This document shows positions 31,371 through 40,572 of a stretch of 64,000 nucleotides of DNA, piece after piece; within the stretch, counting starts at the first letter, position 1, and each line of letters begins with the position of its first letter. A model generated the notes under the pieces. The model saw nothing but the letters and a program-made list of their open reading frames with translations, was not told where the DNA came from and made no database searches. Made by a program: the position numbers and the translations under genes. This DNA comes from Chloroflexota bacterium (GTDB taxonomy: Bacteria > Chloroflexota > Anaerolineae > UBA1429): NCBI GenBank assembly GCA_012729455.1, contig JAAYDC010000015.1:146635-210634 (forward strand). The letters are read 5' to 3'.

Positions 31371-33524
31371 ATGGTTGATCTATACACCAGGGCCCACGAA
31401 CTGCTGAACGAGCTGCGCCGCAACGGCAACCAGGCACAGGGCGTCGATATGCGCGCCTACTGGCGTGGACAGTCGTTTGAGGGCAGTGCTGACCAGCCAA
31501 TGACAATACGGCGCGCTCTGGCGCTGCAGGCCGTCTTGCAGCAGTGTCAGGTGGTCATCCGTCCGCAGGATGTGATCGTCGGAGCCCCGAGCGGCACGGT
31601 GCTGCCGGAGCGTCCGGCGAATATCGACGATGTGGCATGGGAGCGACTGCACGCGCTGAACACCGAAATCGGTGAACGCTCGTTTTGGCAGCATGTTGAC
31701 CATTGCGCCCCCGACTATGAGACGCTGCTGAGCATCGGCCTGGATGGGCTGATCGCCCGCATCGACGCAGCCGCCTACCCCACCAGCGACCAGCGCGTTT
31801 TTGCGGCCTCGATGCGCCTAGCGTTGGGCGCCGCGAGCGATTTTGTGATGCGCCACGCCCATGCCTGCCGCACACTCGCACAGGAAGAGAAACCGGTGCG
31901 CGCCGCGGAGCTGGCCGGCATTGTCGCTGACTGTGAACGGGTCGCGCACCATCCGCCGCAGAGCTTTCGTCAGGCGGTTCAGTTGGTATGGCTGTTGCAC
32001 GTCATTTGGGCCATTGAGGGGCGCGGTGCGATGGCGTTCGGCCGGCTCGATCAGTATCTGCTTCCCTTTTACCTGGCAGAGCCCGAAGCTGAGCGTGATG
32101 CGCGGACCAAAGAGGTGCTGGGATGCATGTGGGCCAAGCTGGAAGAGCCCGGCCTGCCCAACTCGGTGCAAAATATTGCCATCGGCGGCACCACCCCCTC
32201 CGGCGACGAAGCGGTAAACCCGCTCAGCTACCTGATTCTGGACGTGACGCGCGCGATGAGTACTCCTCACAGCAATCTCTCAGCGCGCGTGACCAGCAAA
32301 TCGGGCCAGTTTCTGCTGGCCTGTGCCGATGTGATAAAGACTGGCATCGGGTTTCCCTCGCTCTTTAATGACGACGTGCTGATCCTGGCTATTTGTGAAC
32401 ACCTCAAGATCCCTCTCGAGGATGCGCGCGACTATTGTTTTGTGGGTTGCATCGAAACGCAAATCCAGGGATGCGTGCCGCCCTGGTCGGATTCGATGAT
32501 CAGTATGTCCCTTGCCCTCGAGCACACCCTGCTGGGCGGCGCCAGCCGCCTCCCCGAGACGCCCGCGGGCGACAGCAGTCCCGACCCGCGCAGCTTTGCC
32601 AGCTTTGAGGACTTGTACCAGCCGTTTGAGGCACACCTGACTGGCCAGGTCGAGCGCCACATCGCCCAATTAAAGAACGTATCGAGCAGTGCCGATCCTG
32701 CCCGCTTTACCAGCCCGTTGCTCTCTGCTCTGACGCGCGACTGCATCGCACGCGGACGCGACATCAACGATGGCGGAGCGCGCTATCCTGACCTGCACGG
32801 CATCGCCGGCATGGGTTTGGGCACCGTCAGCGACAGCCTGGCGGCGATCAGGTGGTTTATCTATGACCACGCCGCCCTCAGCTGGGACAAACTGCTCACC
32901 GCCCTGGCTGACAACTTTTGCCACAACGAAACGCTGCACCAGCGCCTGCTGCACCAGGCACCGAAATACGGTAACGACACGCCCTATGTCGACGAACTGG
33001 CCGCACGGGTAGTACGCACGTTTACCGATCTGGTACTGGCCCAGCGCTCTCCCACCGGCGGCTACTATGTACCATTGATGGCCGCCAATATCAACAACAT
33101 CAGGTGCGGCGCCGAACTGGGCGCCAGCCCGGATGGCCGCTTGGCACGCCAGCCCGTCAGCGATGCCGCCAGCCCCAGCTTTGGGCGTGACCTGAACGGC
33201 CCGACTGCGGTTATAAAATCACTTACCCAGGTGGATTACAAGCCGGTGGTGGGCGGTACCGTGGTGAACCTAAAGTTTTCACCCTCTGCCCTGGCGGGGA
33301 AAGCTGGCAGCGAGCGCTTTCGCGCCCTGATGGAGGCTTACTTTGAGCGCGGCGGTATGCAGATGCAGTTTAATGTGACTGGCCGCCAGACCCTCGAGGC
33401 TGCGCGAGCACATCCTGAGGACTACCGCGACCTGGTAGTGCGTGTGAGCGGGCTTTCTTCGTTTTATGTCGAGCTATCGCCCAGCGTGCAGGAGGACATC
33501 CTGGCATGCACCGAGCACGAATGA
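31371..33524 (+). CDS. glycyl radical enzyme (pyruvate formate-lyase family, dehydratase type)
   Basis: A 717-residue member of the PFL/GRE superfamily. The active-site loop YCFVGCIETQ holds the thiyl cysteine (Cys360) followed by Glu362, the GCxE form seen in eliminating or dehydrating GREs rather than the CC pair of true PFL. The C-terminal radical site reads RVSGLSSFYVEL; Gly694 is the radical residue but is followed by Leu instead of the usual Tyr. Such enzymes cleave C-O, C-N or C-S bonds of diols, choline-like substrates and sulfonates under anoxia. No radical SAM activase lies in the window. It overlaps the exonuclease gene. Substrate unknown. Confidence 0.82.
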   Translation: MVDLYTRAHELLNELRRNGNQAQGVDMRAYWRGQSFEGSADQPMTIRRALALQAVLQQCQVVIRPQDVIVGAPSGTVLPERPANIDDVAWERLHALNTEIGERSFWQHVDHCAPDYETLLSIGLDGLIARIDAAAYPTSDQRVFAASMRLALGAASDFVMRHAHACRTLAQEEKPVRAAELAGIVADCERVAHHPPQSFRQAVQLVWLLHVIWAIEGRGAMAFGRLDQYLLPFYLAEPEAERDARTKEVLGCMWAKLEEPGLPNSVQNIAIGGTTPSGDEAVNPLSYLILDVTRAMSTPHSNLSARVTSKSGQFLLACADVIKTGIGFPSLFNDDVLILAICEHLKIPLEDARDYCFVGCIETQIQGCVPPWSDSMISMSLALEHTLLGGASRLPETPAGDSSPDPRSFASFEDLYQPFEAHLTGQVERHIAQLKNVSSSADPARFTSPLLSALTRDCIARGRDINDGGARYPDLHGIAGMGLGTVSDSLAAIRWFIYDHAALSWDKLLTALADNFCHNETLHQRLLHQAPKYGNDTPYVDELAARVVRTFTDLVLAQRSPTGGYYVPLMAANINNIRCGAELGASPDGRLARQPVSDAASPSFGRDLNGPTAVIKSLTQVDYKPVVGGTVVNLKFSPSALAGKAGSERFRALMEAYFERGGMQMQFNVTGRQTLEAARAHPEDYRDLVVRVSGLSSFYVELSPSVQEDILACTEHE

Positions 33525-34135
33525 GCCAGAGTCTGCGCCGCACTCCATCTTCTCTACGCGGCGACGACTATCGCGACATCCTGCGCGCCTGCGACCGCGC
33601 TCAGGCGCTTGTCTCCAGCAGCGAGGTCCTGATCGTCGACACGGAGACGACCTCGCTGGAGGGTGAAATCGTGCAGATCGCCATGATCGACACCGCCGGC
33701 CGGGTACAGTTCGATACGCTCGTGCGCCCCGTCCAGCCGGTCACGCCCGGCAGCCAGCGCGTGCATGGCATCACCAACGAGCGGCTGCGCAATGCGCCCA
33801 GCTGGCCGGCGCTGGAGCATGAATTTCGCGCCAAAACAGCGGACAAGCTGCTGCTGAGCTATAACGCGGCCTTTGACAGCCGCATGCTCGCCAACACCTA
33901 TCGCGTGCATCGCCTGCTGCCACCGCCGCTGCGCTGGGAATGTGTGATGCTGCCGTATGCGCGCTATGCTCACCAGCGTTCGCCGGGCAGAGGCCTGCGC
34001 TGGCTGCCGCTCGACGGCGGCGACCATTCGGCACTGGGCGATGCACGTGCCACGCTGGCGCTCCTGCAGCGCATGGCCGGCGAACGCGAGCGTCTGCTCA
34101 GGATTGTACAACAGCTCAACCGCATACCATCATAA
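33506..34135 (+). CDS. DEDDh-type 3'-5' exonuclease domain protein
   Basis: A 209-residue protein with the DnaQ-like fold: VDTETT supplies the first Asp-Glu pair, SYNAAFDSRML the second Asp and HSALGDARATL the final His-Asp, giving a complete DEDDh set. Relatives are DNA polymerase proofreading subunits and RNA or DNA exonucleases. It is fused to nothing and lies in the radical-enzyme operon, an unexplained setting. The first ATG at 33506 follows GGAGG at a long distance; an ATG at 33521 is also possible. Both overlap the end of the upstream gene. Confidence 0.8.
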   Translation: MHRARMSQSLRRTPSSLRGDDYRDILRACDRAQALVSSSEVLIVDTETTSLEGEIVQIAMIDTAGRVQFDTLVRPVQPVTPGSQRVHGITNERLRNAPSWPALEHEFRAKTADKLLLSYNAAFDSRMLANTYRVHRLLPPPLRWECVMLPYARYAHQRSPGRGLRWLPLDGGDHSALGDARATLALLQRMAGERERLLRIVQQLNRIPS

Positions 34136-34145
34136 GGAGACAAAT

Positions 34146-34571
34146 ATGCTCACGACAAAACTGACCCACCCACAGATCCTTAACGCTCTGGCACGCGCCG
34201 GGCACGGCTCCAAGGTGCTGATCGCCGACGGCAACTATCCCTTTTCGACGGGCGCCAATCCGGCTGCCGAACGGGTTTACCTGAACCTGACGCGCGGTTC
34301 TGCGCCGGTTGATGAGGTGCTCGCGGTGTTATGCCAGGCGATCCCGGTCGAGGCGGCCGAGGTGATGATGCCCGCCGATGGCAAGGAGGCACCCATATTT
34401 GCGGATTTTCGCCGCATCTTGCCCGCGGGGCTGCAGCTGGGTTTTCTTGAGCGCTTTAGCTTTTACACAGCGGCGCGCTCGCAGGATGTCGCGCTGGTGA
34501 TCGCCACAGGCGAACAGCGCATCTATGCCAACATCCTGCTGACGATCGGCGTGGTACCGCCGGAAGCCTGA
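34146..34571 (+). CDS. RbsD/FucU family sugar mutarotase
   Basis: A 141-residue RbsD/FucU protein. The N-terminus GHGSKVLIADGNYP is the family signature, and the YANILLTIGV C-terminus agrees with FucU-type L-fucose or ribose mutarotases, which interconvert sugar anomers or ring forms. AAGGAG lies 6 bases before the ATG. It is the last gene of the radical-enzyme operon. A sugar or polyol substrate for the pathway is thereby suggested. Upstream in-frame codons run into the exonuclease gene and are not used. Confidence 0.88.
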   Translation: MLTTKLTHPQILNALARAGHGSKVLIADGNYPFSTGANPAAERVYLNLTRGSAPVDEVLAVLCQAIPVEAAEVMMPADGKEAPIFADFRRILPAGLQLGFLERFSFYTAARSQDVALVIATGEQRIYANILLTIGVVPPEA

Positions 34572-34587
34572 ACCAGCCGTACAAAAA

Positions 34588-34611
34588 CAGGGCTGCCGTT
34601 GGGCAGCCCTG
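34588..34611 (-). terminator. intrinsic terminator after the DUF2961 gene
   Basis: CAGGGCTGCC (34588-34597) pairs perfectly with GGCAGCCCTG (34602-34611). On the minus strand it is followed by TTTTTGT. It ends the 35710-34631 gene; on the plus strand it also separates the mutarotase gene but lacks a T run. Confidence 0.8.
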
Positions 34612-34630
34612 TGCTATAAATGCGTGAGCG

Positions 34631-35710
34631 CTAGATCAGCTCCAGATAATCGCGGTCTGGCAGGGACGGGAATGGCGCTGTCGGCAAGGTCTGATACCAG
34701 TAAGCCACCGAGGCGATGTCGTCCTGCATCGGCAGGTAGCGGCCCTTGCTGCGCCAGCCCAGCGCCTGCATGGTGACGCGCAGATCCTGTTCAAAGCGGA
34801 TGGGGTCCATAATGTGCCAGCGGTACATGCTAAAGCGCGTCTGCGAAGAATAGAACCCATCTGGGCGGATAACCTGTGTTAGGCCGCTGTAGGGAGTGGT
34901 AAATTCACGGTAACCGCCATTTTCCGCACCCAGTTCAAAACCATAGGACCCGCAGAAATAGTCCTCGGTACCGGTGCCGCAGATGGTGGGGAACTCGCCG
35001 TCGCCATCCATAAAGAACTTGATCTCCCCCTCACCCCACCAACCGCAGTTGTTGACGCCCCAGGCCATATAGGTACCCACATAGTGGCCTTTACCGCGCA
35101 CACCATCCAGGATGGTATAGTCGGTCTTGTAGGGCAGTGGATTGGTGCGCCGGAACTGAGCGTGCAGGTAGGCTGCGTCTTCGGGCACATCTGTAAGGGT
35201 GTAGTCGATCTGGTAAAAGAGGGTCATCGGGTCGTCAGCCAGGTTGGTCATGGTAATGCGGCAATGCTTGCGGAAGGGCATCTCCCAGTAGCAGTTGAGG
35301 CCTGAGCGCGGATTGACGCACACCGGCAGCGACGAAAGCTGAGCAAACTGCTCATAGGCGGAGGCGAAAAAGTCGCCAACTGGCACCTCAATAGCGGGCT
35401 GCTCGGCACCATCCCAGTAAAAGCGCAGGATGCTGTAGCGCCAGTGGCCAGTGGGGGTCATCCAGATGTGCTGGATTGCCCCGGAGCCCTCGATATTGGC
35501 CAGTTCGCGCGTCTCGCCGGGGTGAATCAGGATCGAGGGCGAGATTTTCCAGCCGCGCCCCAGATCACGCGCCGCGTTTGCGCCGGTGCCCTCGGTAGCC
35601 ATGCCGCCCTTGCCCTTGGCACCGTCAAAGTTTTCCGGGCTGATCGAGCGCGTCCTGGCGTTTGAGAGCCGCGAGAGGTTGCCGAGGTTCATACCTAGTC
35701 CGTTAAACAT
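34631..35710 (-). CDS. DUF2961 protein (GH172-like glycoside hydrolase)
   Basis: A 359-residue protein of the DUF2961 family, now classed as GH172 (difructose-dianhydride and D-arabinofuranose-active enzymes). The family blocks are clear: NARTRSISPENFDGAKGKGG, GEGEIKFFMDGDGEFPTICGTGTEDYF (shortened here) and HIWMTPTGHWR. The GTGTEDYF segment holds an acidic residue pair used in catalysis. No signal peptide is visible. It has its own strong promoter and terminator. Exact substrate is unknown, though furanosides fit the family. Confidence 0.88.
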   Translation of the reverse strand: MFNGLGMNLGNLSRLSNARTRSISPENFDGAKGKGGMATEGTGANAARDLGRGWKISPSILIHPGETRELANIEGSGAIQHIWMTPTGHWRYSILRFYWDGAEQPAIEVPVGDFFASAYEQFAQLSSLPVCVNPRSGLNCYWEMPFRKHCRITMTNLADDPMTLFYQIDYTLTDVPEDAAYLHAQFRRTNPLPYKTDYTILDGVRGKGHYVGTYMAWGVNNCGWWGEGEIKFFMDGDGEFPTICGTGTEDYFCGSYGFELGAENGGYREFTTPYSGLTQVIRPDGFYSSQTRFSMYRWHIMDPIRFEQDLRVTMQALGWRSKGRYLPMQDDIASVAYWYQTLPTAPFPSLPDRDYLELI

Positions 35711-35835
35711 ACGATCCTCCCCTTTTTATTGCGGCGGCAGCTCTCTACAGCTCCCGCCATTGGAACTGAATAACTGAGTCATGCCGATAACAGCCGATTC
35801 TCCTGCTAGACAAAGTCAGTCAAAACAATGCTGAT

Positions 35836-35864
35836 ATCGTACCAAACCGGCGGCGGCTTGACAA
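35836..35864 (-). promoter_or_regulatory. sigma70-like promoter of the DUF2961 gene
   Basis: On the minus strand TTGTCA (35864-35859) and TACGAT (35841-35836) are 17 bases apart. The leader to the ATG at 35710 is about 120 bases; I see no conserved riboswitch in it. Confidence 0.6.
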
Positions 35865-35910
35865 CCTTGAAGCGTTGGTCATGTCACAAAGAACACATTG
35901 CATGCGTCGC

Positions 35911-35942
35911 GCGCGTATTTTGCGCGCACGCAAAATACGCGC
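35911..35942. repeat. perfect 14-bp inverted repeat in the 35.7-36.1 kb intergenic gap
   Basis: GCGCGTATTTTGCG (35911-35924) and CGCAAAATACGCGC (35929-35942) form a perfect stem with a 4-base loop. It lies in a 362-base gap between the DUF2961 promoter and the end of the URO-D-like gene. It has no T run on either strand; a long binding site for a dimeric regulator or a weak terminator are possible. The rest of the gap shows the promoter at 35836 and nothing else clear. Confidence 0.6.
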
Positions 35943-36072
35943 AAGGTCGCCTGTGGGCAGCAGTTGGTACGCCGACTCAACCCATACCAGCCCAGGATTG
36001 TTCATATACATAGCCCCCTAGCCTTGGCGCCTCAAGATCCTCATACATGCGACTCCAGCTATTCCCCCTACC

Positions 36073-37146
36073 CTAGTCGTACATGCCCAGACGGCGTGCC
36101 AGCGCCACAAAGGCGCGGAACTCTTCCAGACTGACGCTATCGGGCACTGAGTGGTCCGAACTGAGCACATAACCGCCCGAGACTTTTAACTGGGGCACCA
36201 GGCGTTCCATCTCGGCCCACAACGCCTCGTGCTCAGTGTAGAGCACGGCGTTGAGGCCGCCATGCAGCGCCAGACGGTCGCCGTAGCGCTCCTTGAGCGC
36301 CAATGGATCCATACCTGCCTTGACCTCGAGGGGGTTGAGCATGTCGATGCCGGCATCCAGGATATCCGGCAAGAAGGGATTGATGTCGCCGCACGAATGC
36401 AGTGCCACCTTGATACCTTTGGCGTGCGCCCAGTCGGCTGCCTTTTTGTGAGCCGGCTTGACGATCTCGCGGTAGACGTTGGGCGAAAAGAACTGGGCCT
36501 GCTTGTAACCCATATCGTCGGGCCAGCGGATCTCGTCAAAATGATAACCAGCCTCCCAGACCTGCTCGAACATCGCCAGGTCGAGCGCCAGCATGGTGTC
36601 GATCATGTCTTTGACCCACTCGGGCTTTTCCAGGAGCGCGATCAGGATGCGGTCTGTCCCAACGAACCACGAATGGGTCACGTCGAATCCAAACCAGAAG
36701 CCGGCTGAGATCCACTTGCCCTCGCGCCGCCAGTTGGCATAGTTGCGCTCGAGGTGCGCCCAGTTGATGCGGTTGCGGTTGGGCGTCATGCGCGGCTTGG
36801 CGCGTGCCCACGAATCGGGATCGACCACGGTGAAATCCAGAAACTCGGGGACGCCGCTCATATGGCGCCAGTTTTTCATCGTCACGCCAAAAGGCGTGGT
36901 GGTGATGGTATAGTCCTCGGTGCGCTCGAGCGTCTCGGCTGGATACTGCGGGCTGTTATCGCAGCCGATCGTAACTAGCGAATCGAGCCCGAAAAAGGCC
37001 TCCCAGTCGGCGCCCGTTGGCAGACCTTCCCGCTGCCAGCGCTCAATGGTCGAACCCCAGGGCGACTCGATGATCGGCACACAATCCGCCTCCTGGTGGT
37101 TGTACATGCACCGCATGCGTTCGTGGGTGGTCATGGGCGTAGTCAT
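36073..37146 (-). CDS. URO-D-like family protein
   Basis: A 357-residue member of the uroporphyrinogen decarboxylase superfamily. Blocks include MYNHQEADCVPIIESPWGS, KVALHSCGDINPFLPDILDAGID with the HSCG motif, LHGGLNA and a final LSSDHSVPD. It resembles the other three URO-D-like proteins in the window rather than HemE. Function unknown; a catabolic methyltransferase or decarboxylase is a guess. It is the last gene of an operon beginning at 40513, 10 bases after the ceramidase-like gene. Confidence 0.75.
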   Translation of the reverse strand: MTTPMTTHERMRCMYNHQEADCVPIIESPWGSTIERWQREGLPTGADWEAFFGLDSLVTIGCDNSPQYPAETLERTEDYTITTTPFGVTMKNWRHMSGVPEFLDFTVVDPDSWARAKPRMTPNRNRINWAHLERNYANWRREGKWISAGFWFGFDVTHSWFVGTDRILIALLEKPEWVKDMIDTMLALDLAMFEQVWEAGYHFDEIRWPDDMGYKQAQFFSPNVYREIVKPAHKKAADWAHAKGIKVALHSCGDINPFLPDILDAGIDMLNPLEVKAGMDPLALKERYGDRLALHGGLNAVLYTEHEALWAEMERLVPQLKVSGGYVLSSDHSVPDSVSLEEFRAFVALARRLGMYD

Positions 37147-37156
37147 GGGAGCCTCC

Positions 37157-38317
37157 TCAGCTGGTGACGGCCAGCAATGCTCGCAACAGCGCTTCTTTTG
37201 TCACGTTTTCACACGTTGGGCTCAGTTTTTGTCCCTGAGAGAACCACCCAAACGAATTGGGCTCGTATCCGCCTTCGTCAAAGGCTTCGGCGGTAGGGAT
37301 ATAGCCGATGGTAGCATCGGTATAGCCCAGCACCAGCAGCCGGGTGGGATTGTAATGGGCCTGCATGGCCAACGCATACTCGATAAAGGGCTCAGCCCCC
37401 ATGCTGAGCAGCACGGCATCACCCAGGCGCAGAGCCCTGAGTGGGCAGCTAAAGGTACCGCCCGAATCTAACGGCAACTCAATACTATCGCTCAGCAACC
37501 TGAGCGGCAACGACTCACAGGTTTGCGCTTCCACAAGGGCTTGTCCAAGTGCCTGCGCGGCAGCAGCACCGTGCTCGTCGAGTTGTTCAAAGCTGTTGCG
37601 TTCGCGATAGGGGTTTTGGTTGCCGCAACAACCCTGCACAAAGAGGGCGCGCACCTCAGGGTTGGCGGCCTCGAACTGACGCACCCCCGAACCCATCCAT
37701 TCCGACGAGATCCACAGGTTATCCGATGTGACTGTGGCGCCATGGAATGGCGCTGACCAAAGCACCAGGTCGGGCGCATCCGCGCGTCGCATCACCCAGG
37801 CATTCAGGTGCGGATCGCGCGGCTTGGCGAGGTTTACACCGATCTGGATGCTGCCATCCGCCATCACCTGGCGGCGGTTGGCGCCAATCTCGAGCGGCAC
37901 ACGTACACAGGACAGCTCAGCTGGCTGTAGGTCGTCCAACGCATGTTTGGCAGCCATCCCCGCCCGCACCGCCATCTCGCCATAGTAACGCGGTTCAAAA
38001 CGGCTGTAGGATCCCGGGCAAACCATCGGCCCGGCGTGCGTGTGCGAGGTATTAATCAGCATGCGCTCGGGCGCCAGCCCGGTGATGCCCTGGATTACAC
38101 CCTTGACCACCTTGATGCAATCGACATCAAACTCGCACACATCCAGAGCCACGATGATGACGGGCGCTGCCTCGCCGTCGCTGAGGGCTAGCACCGAGGC
38201 ATACAGGTCGTCATGGATGCCCACGCTGGGCACGTTGCGCGCCCCATACCCCATCATATAGACCTGCTCGGGCGGTGTGATGTTGGAACGCCCAAAACCA
38301 GCTAGTAATGTACTCAT
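37157..38317 (-). CDS. ceramidase-like protein (neutral/alkaline non-lysosomal type)
   Basis: A 386-residue protein sharing the N-terminal fold of the neutral/alkaline ceramidase family: NITPPEQVYMMGYG, INTSHTHAGP and VLGYTDATIGYIPT are characteristic blocks, with zinc-binding His residues in the HTHAG and PFHG segments. The nucleophile segment GDVSP of true ceramidases is replaced by GCCGNQNPY, so ceramide hydrolysis is doubtful. No signal peptide, unlike secreted ceramidases. A close paralogue is two genes upstream. Start set by AGGAGGAGC. Confidence 0.7.
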   Translation of the reverse strand: MSTLLAGFGRSNITPPEQVYMMGYGARNVPSVGIHDDLYASVLALSDGEAAPVIIVALDVCEFDVDCIKVVKGVIQGITGLAPERMLINTSHTHAGPMVCPGSYSRFEPRYYGEMAVRAGMAAKHALDDLQPAELSCVRVPLEIGANRRQVMADGSIQIGVNLAKPRDPHLNAWVMRRADAPDLVLWSAPFHGATVTSDNLWISSEWMGSGVRQFEAANPEVRALFVQGCCGNQNPYRERNSFEQLDEHGAAAAQALGQALVEAQTCESLPLRLLSDSIELPLDSGGTFSCPLRALRLGDAVLLSMGAEPFIEYALAMQAHYNPTRLLVLGYTDATIGYIPTAEAFDEGGYEPNSFGWFSQGQKLSPTCENVTKEALLRALLAVTS

Positions 38318-38324
38318 GCTCCTC

Positions 38325-39296
38325 CTATTGGCTGCCAGTTTCGATAAAGCGAATCTGCTCTGCGCTGAGCTCGACATCGCCGGCAGTGGCGGCATCGTGC
38401 AGCTGAGTAAGGTCGCGCGGACCCACCAGCGCTAGTGACGTAAAGGGTTGTCCAAGGACATAGCCCAGCACGATCTGAGTGACGCTCAAGCCGGTTTCAC
38501 CTGCCAGCTGCAGGATGCGTGCCAGACGTTCACGGTTGGTCGGCGTGTCATAGTTGTTGCGCGTGCTCTTACGCAGTTCGGCCTGCGGATCAGCCGCCAT
38601 CTTTGAGAAATATCCATTAGCCTGCGCCGAATAGGCGACAGCCGCCATTTCTGTGCGGCGGTGAAAATCGGCAGTCGGCACGTCCATCATCGCGATGGTG
38701 TCATCCCCCAGGGAGGCATAGTCGACCACGGCGACGTTCCAAAAGAGCTGGTTGGCGCTGAAACCCTGCAGGCCGCGTTCGGCGGTATAGGCCTGGGCGC
38801 TCTGGATGCGCTCGAGCTGCCAGTTGGAGCAGCCCAGGTAACGCACCTTGCCTGAACGCACTGCTTCATTGAGCGTCTCGATGATCTCGCCCACACAACG
38901 GCTCGGGTCGTCTCGATGCAGATAATACAGGTCGATATAATCGCACTGCAGGTTATTGAGAGAGGCTTCCAGGTCGCCGAGGATATCTGCACGCGCCAGG
39001 CGCGGCTCGTGCAGATGCCCGGGCTCGGGGTTGGCGCCCTTGGTCGCCAGGAGCACCTGGCCGCGCGTACTGCGGCTGTGCATCCACAAACCGATCGTCT
39101 TTTCGCTCAGGCTGCGCTCGCCAGGTATCCAGTTAGCATAGGCGTTAGCAGTGTCGATCATGGTGCCACCGCACTCCAGCCAGGCATCCAACATGGCGAA
39201 CGAAGTGCGCTGGTCGAGGCTGGTGCCAAACGAAGCGGTACCCAAGCCCAGCCCCGAACTGACGAGCGAGGTGTTGGGGAGCTGCACGGTTTTCAC
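38325..39296 (-). CDS. aldo/keto reductase
   Basis: A 323-residue aldo/keto reductase with the catalytic set: Asp in DTANAYAN with its Tyr, Lys in LATKGA and His in YLHRDD. The NADPH-binding C-terminus ALVGPRDLTQLHDA is present. It reduces aldehydes or sugars. It overlaps the upstream ceramidase-like gene by 4 bases and is followed 7 bases later by the second one, so all are one operon. Confidence 0.88.
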   Translation of the reverse strand: MKTVQLPNTSLVSSGLGLGTASFGTSLDQRTSFAMLDAWLECGGTMIDTANAYANWIPGERSLSEKTIGLWMHSRSTRGQVLLATKGANPEPGHLHEPRLARADILGDLEASLNNLQCDYIDLYYLHRDDPSRCVGEIIETLNEAVRSGKVRYLGCSNWQLERIQSAQAYTAERGLQGFSANQLFWNVAVVDYASLGDDTIAMMDVPTADFHRRTEMAAVAYSAQANGYFSKMAADPQAELRKSTRNNYDTPTNRERLARILQLAGETGLSVTQIVLGYVLGQPFTSLALVGPRDLTQLHDAATAGDVELSAEQIRFIETGSQ

Positions 39297-40513
39297 GCCG
39301 GCAAACTCCTCAGGTCATCGGCCAGGTCTGTCAGGGCACGCTTGAGTGGCGCTTCGATAGCCGGCGCCCAGGGCGCCCCACCGGGATACCAGATCCACGC
39401 CCCGGGTTCGTAACCGCCCTCGGCAAAAGCGCGGTCGGTCGGCAGGTAGTTGAGGGTGCTGTCGGTATAGCCCAGCACCATCACAGCCTTGGTTCCCACA
39501 TGTCCTTTGAGGTAGGCGGCATATTCTACAAATGGTTCACCCGCCATGCCCACCAACAGGGCGTCGCCCAGACGCAAACCGTGCAGGGGTATGGCGCGCT
39601 CTGTGCGCGACGGCCGCAGCGGACGCGGCCCATCCGGGATGAGAGGCGGATCGGGCGGCACGTTGGGCTCATCCAGCGGCAGCAGCACTTTGGTGACTCG
39701 GTTAACAAGCGGCAGGCTGGCAAGCGGTACAGCATCCGCCAGGGCTTGGAGGATCGCCCGGGACGCCTTGTGACCAAGCGCTTCGATCTGCGCAAAGGCG
39801 TCTGGCGCACGATACGGGTTCTGGTCACCGCAGCAGCCCTGCATAAAAACACTGCACAGGCTTGGTTCAGCTGCTTCCAGAGCACGGCGGGCAGCGCCCA
39901 TCCATTCGGCTGAGATATAGAGGTTATCAGAGCCCTGTACCACACCGTGTACCGGCGCGCTCCACAGCACGATGGCGTCATGGGCGCGCTGCAAGCGCCA
40001 GACATCCACGGCGTGCCAAGTCTGGCCTGCAGGGTTAGACGAAAGGCTCACACCATGCTCGGCCTTTAACCGGCGATTGTGGCCAATATCGAGGGGCGCT
40101 TCACCCACGGACAGGCTGGCAGGCTGCTGGTCTGCCAGAGCTACCTGGGCAGCCAGGCAGCTGCGCTGGATGACCATGCCCATATAGGCTGGCTCGTAGG
40201 GCTGGTAGGCGTCGTGCACGGTCATAGGACCGGCGTGGGTGTGGCTGGTATTGGTGATAATTGCATCAATCGGCAAGTCGGTAGCGGCAGCTACTGCGCC
40301 CTTGATCTCGGCGTCACCCTCAAGATCGAACGAAACGAGGTCATAGACCAGGATCACCACGCGCTGAGCGCCATCCGACAGTGCTACCGCATTGAGGGTC
40401 AGGTCGTCGTGCACCCCCACAGACTTTGCGCTGCGGTAGCCGTATCCGCCCATATGCACGGGCACCAGCGGCGAAATGTCCTCTCTGGCAAAACCCACGG
40501 CAAGCTGCTGCAT
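39293..40513 (-). CDS. ceramidase-like protein, second copy
   Basis: A 406-residue paralogue of the protein at 37157-38317, with the same blocks (EDISPLVPVHMGGYGYR, TNTSHTHAGP, VLGYTDSTLNYLPT) and the same GCCGDQNPY segment in place of the GDVSP nucleophile motif. It is the first gene of the four-gene operon and starts at the ATG after GAGGAGTG. The frame's upstream extension to 40543 overlaps the promoter and is not used. Two diverged copies around an aldo/keto reductase suggest distinct substrates of one pathway, perhaps lipid or sugar amides. Confidence 0.7.
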   Translation of the reverse strand: MQQLAVGFAREDISPLVPVHMGGYGYRSAKSVGVHDDLTLNAVALSDGAQRVVILVYDLVSFDLEGDAEIKGAVAAATDLPIDAIITNTSHTHAGPMTVHDAYQPYEPAYMGMVIQRSCLAAQVALADQQPASLSVGEAPLDIGHNRRLKAEHGVSLSSNPAGQTWHAVDVWRLQRAHDAIVLWSAPVHGVVQGSDNLYISAEWMGAARRALEAAEPSLCSVFMQGCCGDQNPYRAPDAFAQIEALGHKASRAILQALADAVPLASLPLVNRVTKVLLPLDEPNVPPDPPLIPDGPRPLRPSRTERAIPLHGLRLGDALLVGMAGEPFVEYAAYLKGHVGTKAVMVLGYTDSTLNYLPTDRAFAEGGYEPGAWIWYPGGAPWAPAIEAPLKRALTDLADDLRSLPA

Positions 40514-40543
40514 GACACTCCTCATACAAGTAGCGCTGGGCAC

Positions 40544-40572
40544 AGAGTAACCGCGAACAGGCAGGAGTGCAA
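40544..40572 (-). promoter_or_regulatory. sigma70-like promoter of the ceramidase-like operon
   Basis: On the minus strand TTGCAC (40572-40567) and TACTCT (40549-40544) are 17 bases apart, about 30 bases before the ATG at 40513. Confidence 0.6.
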
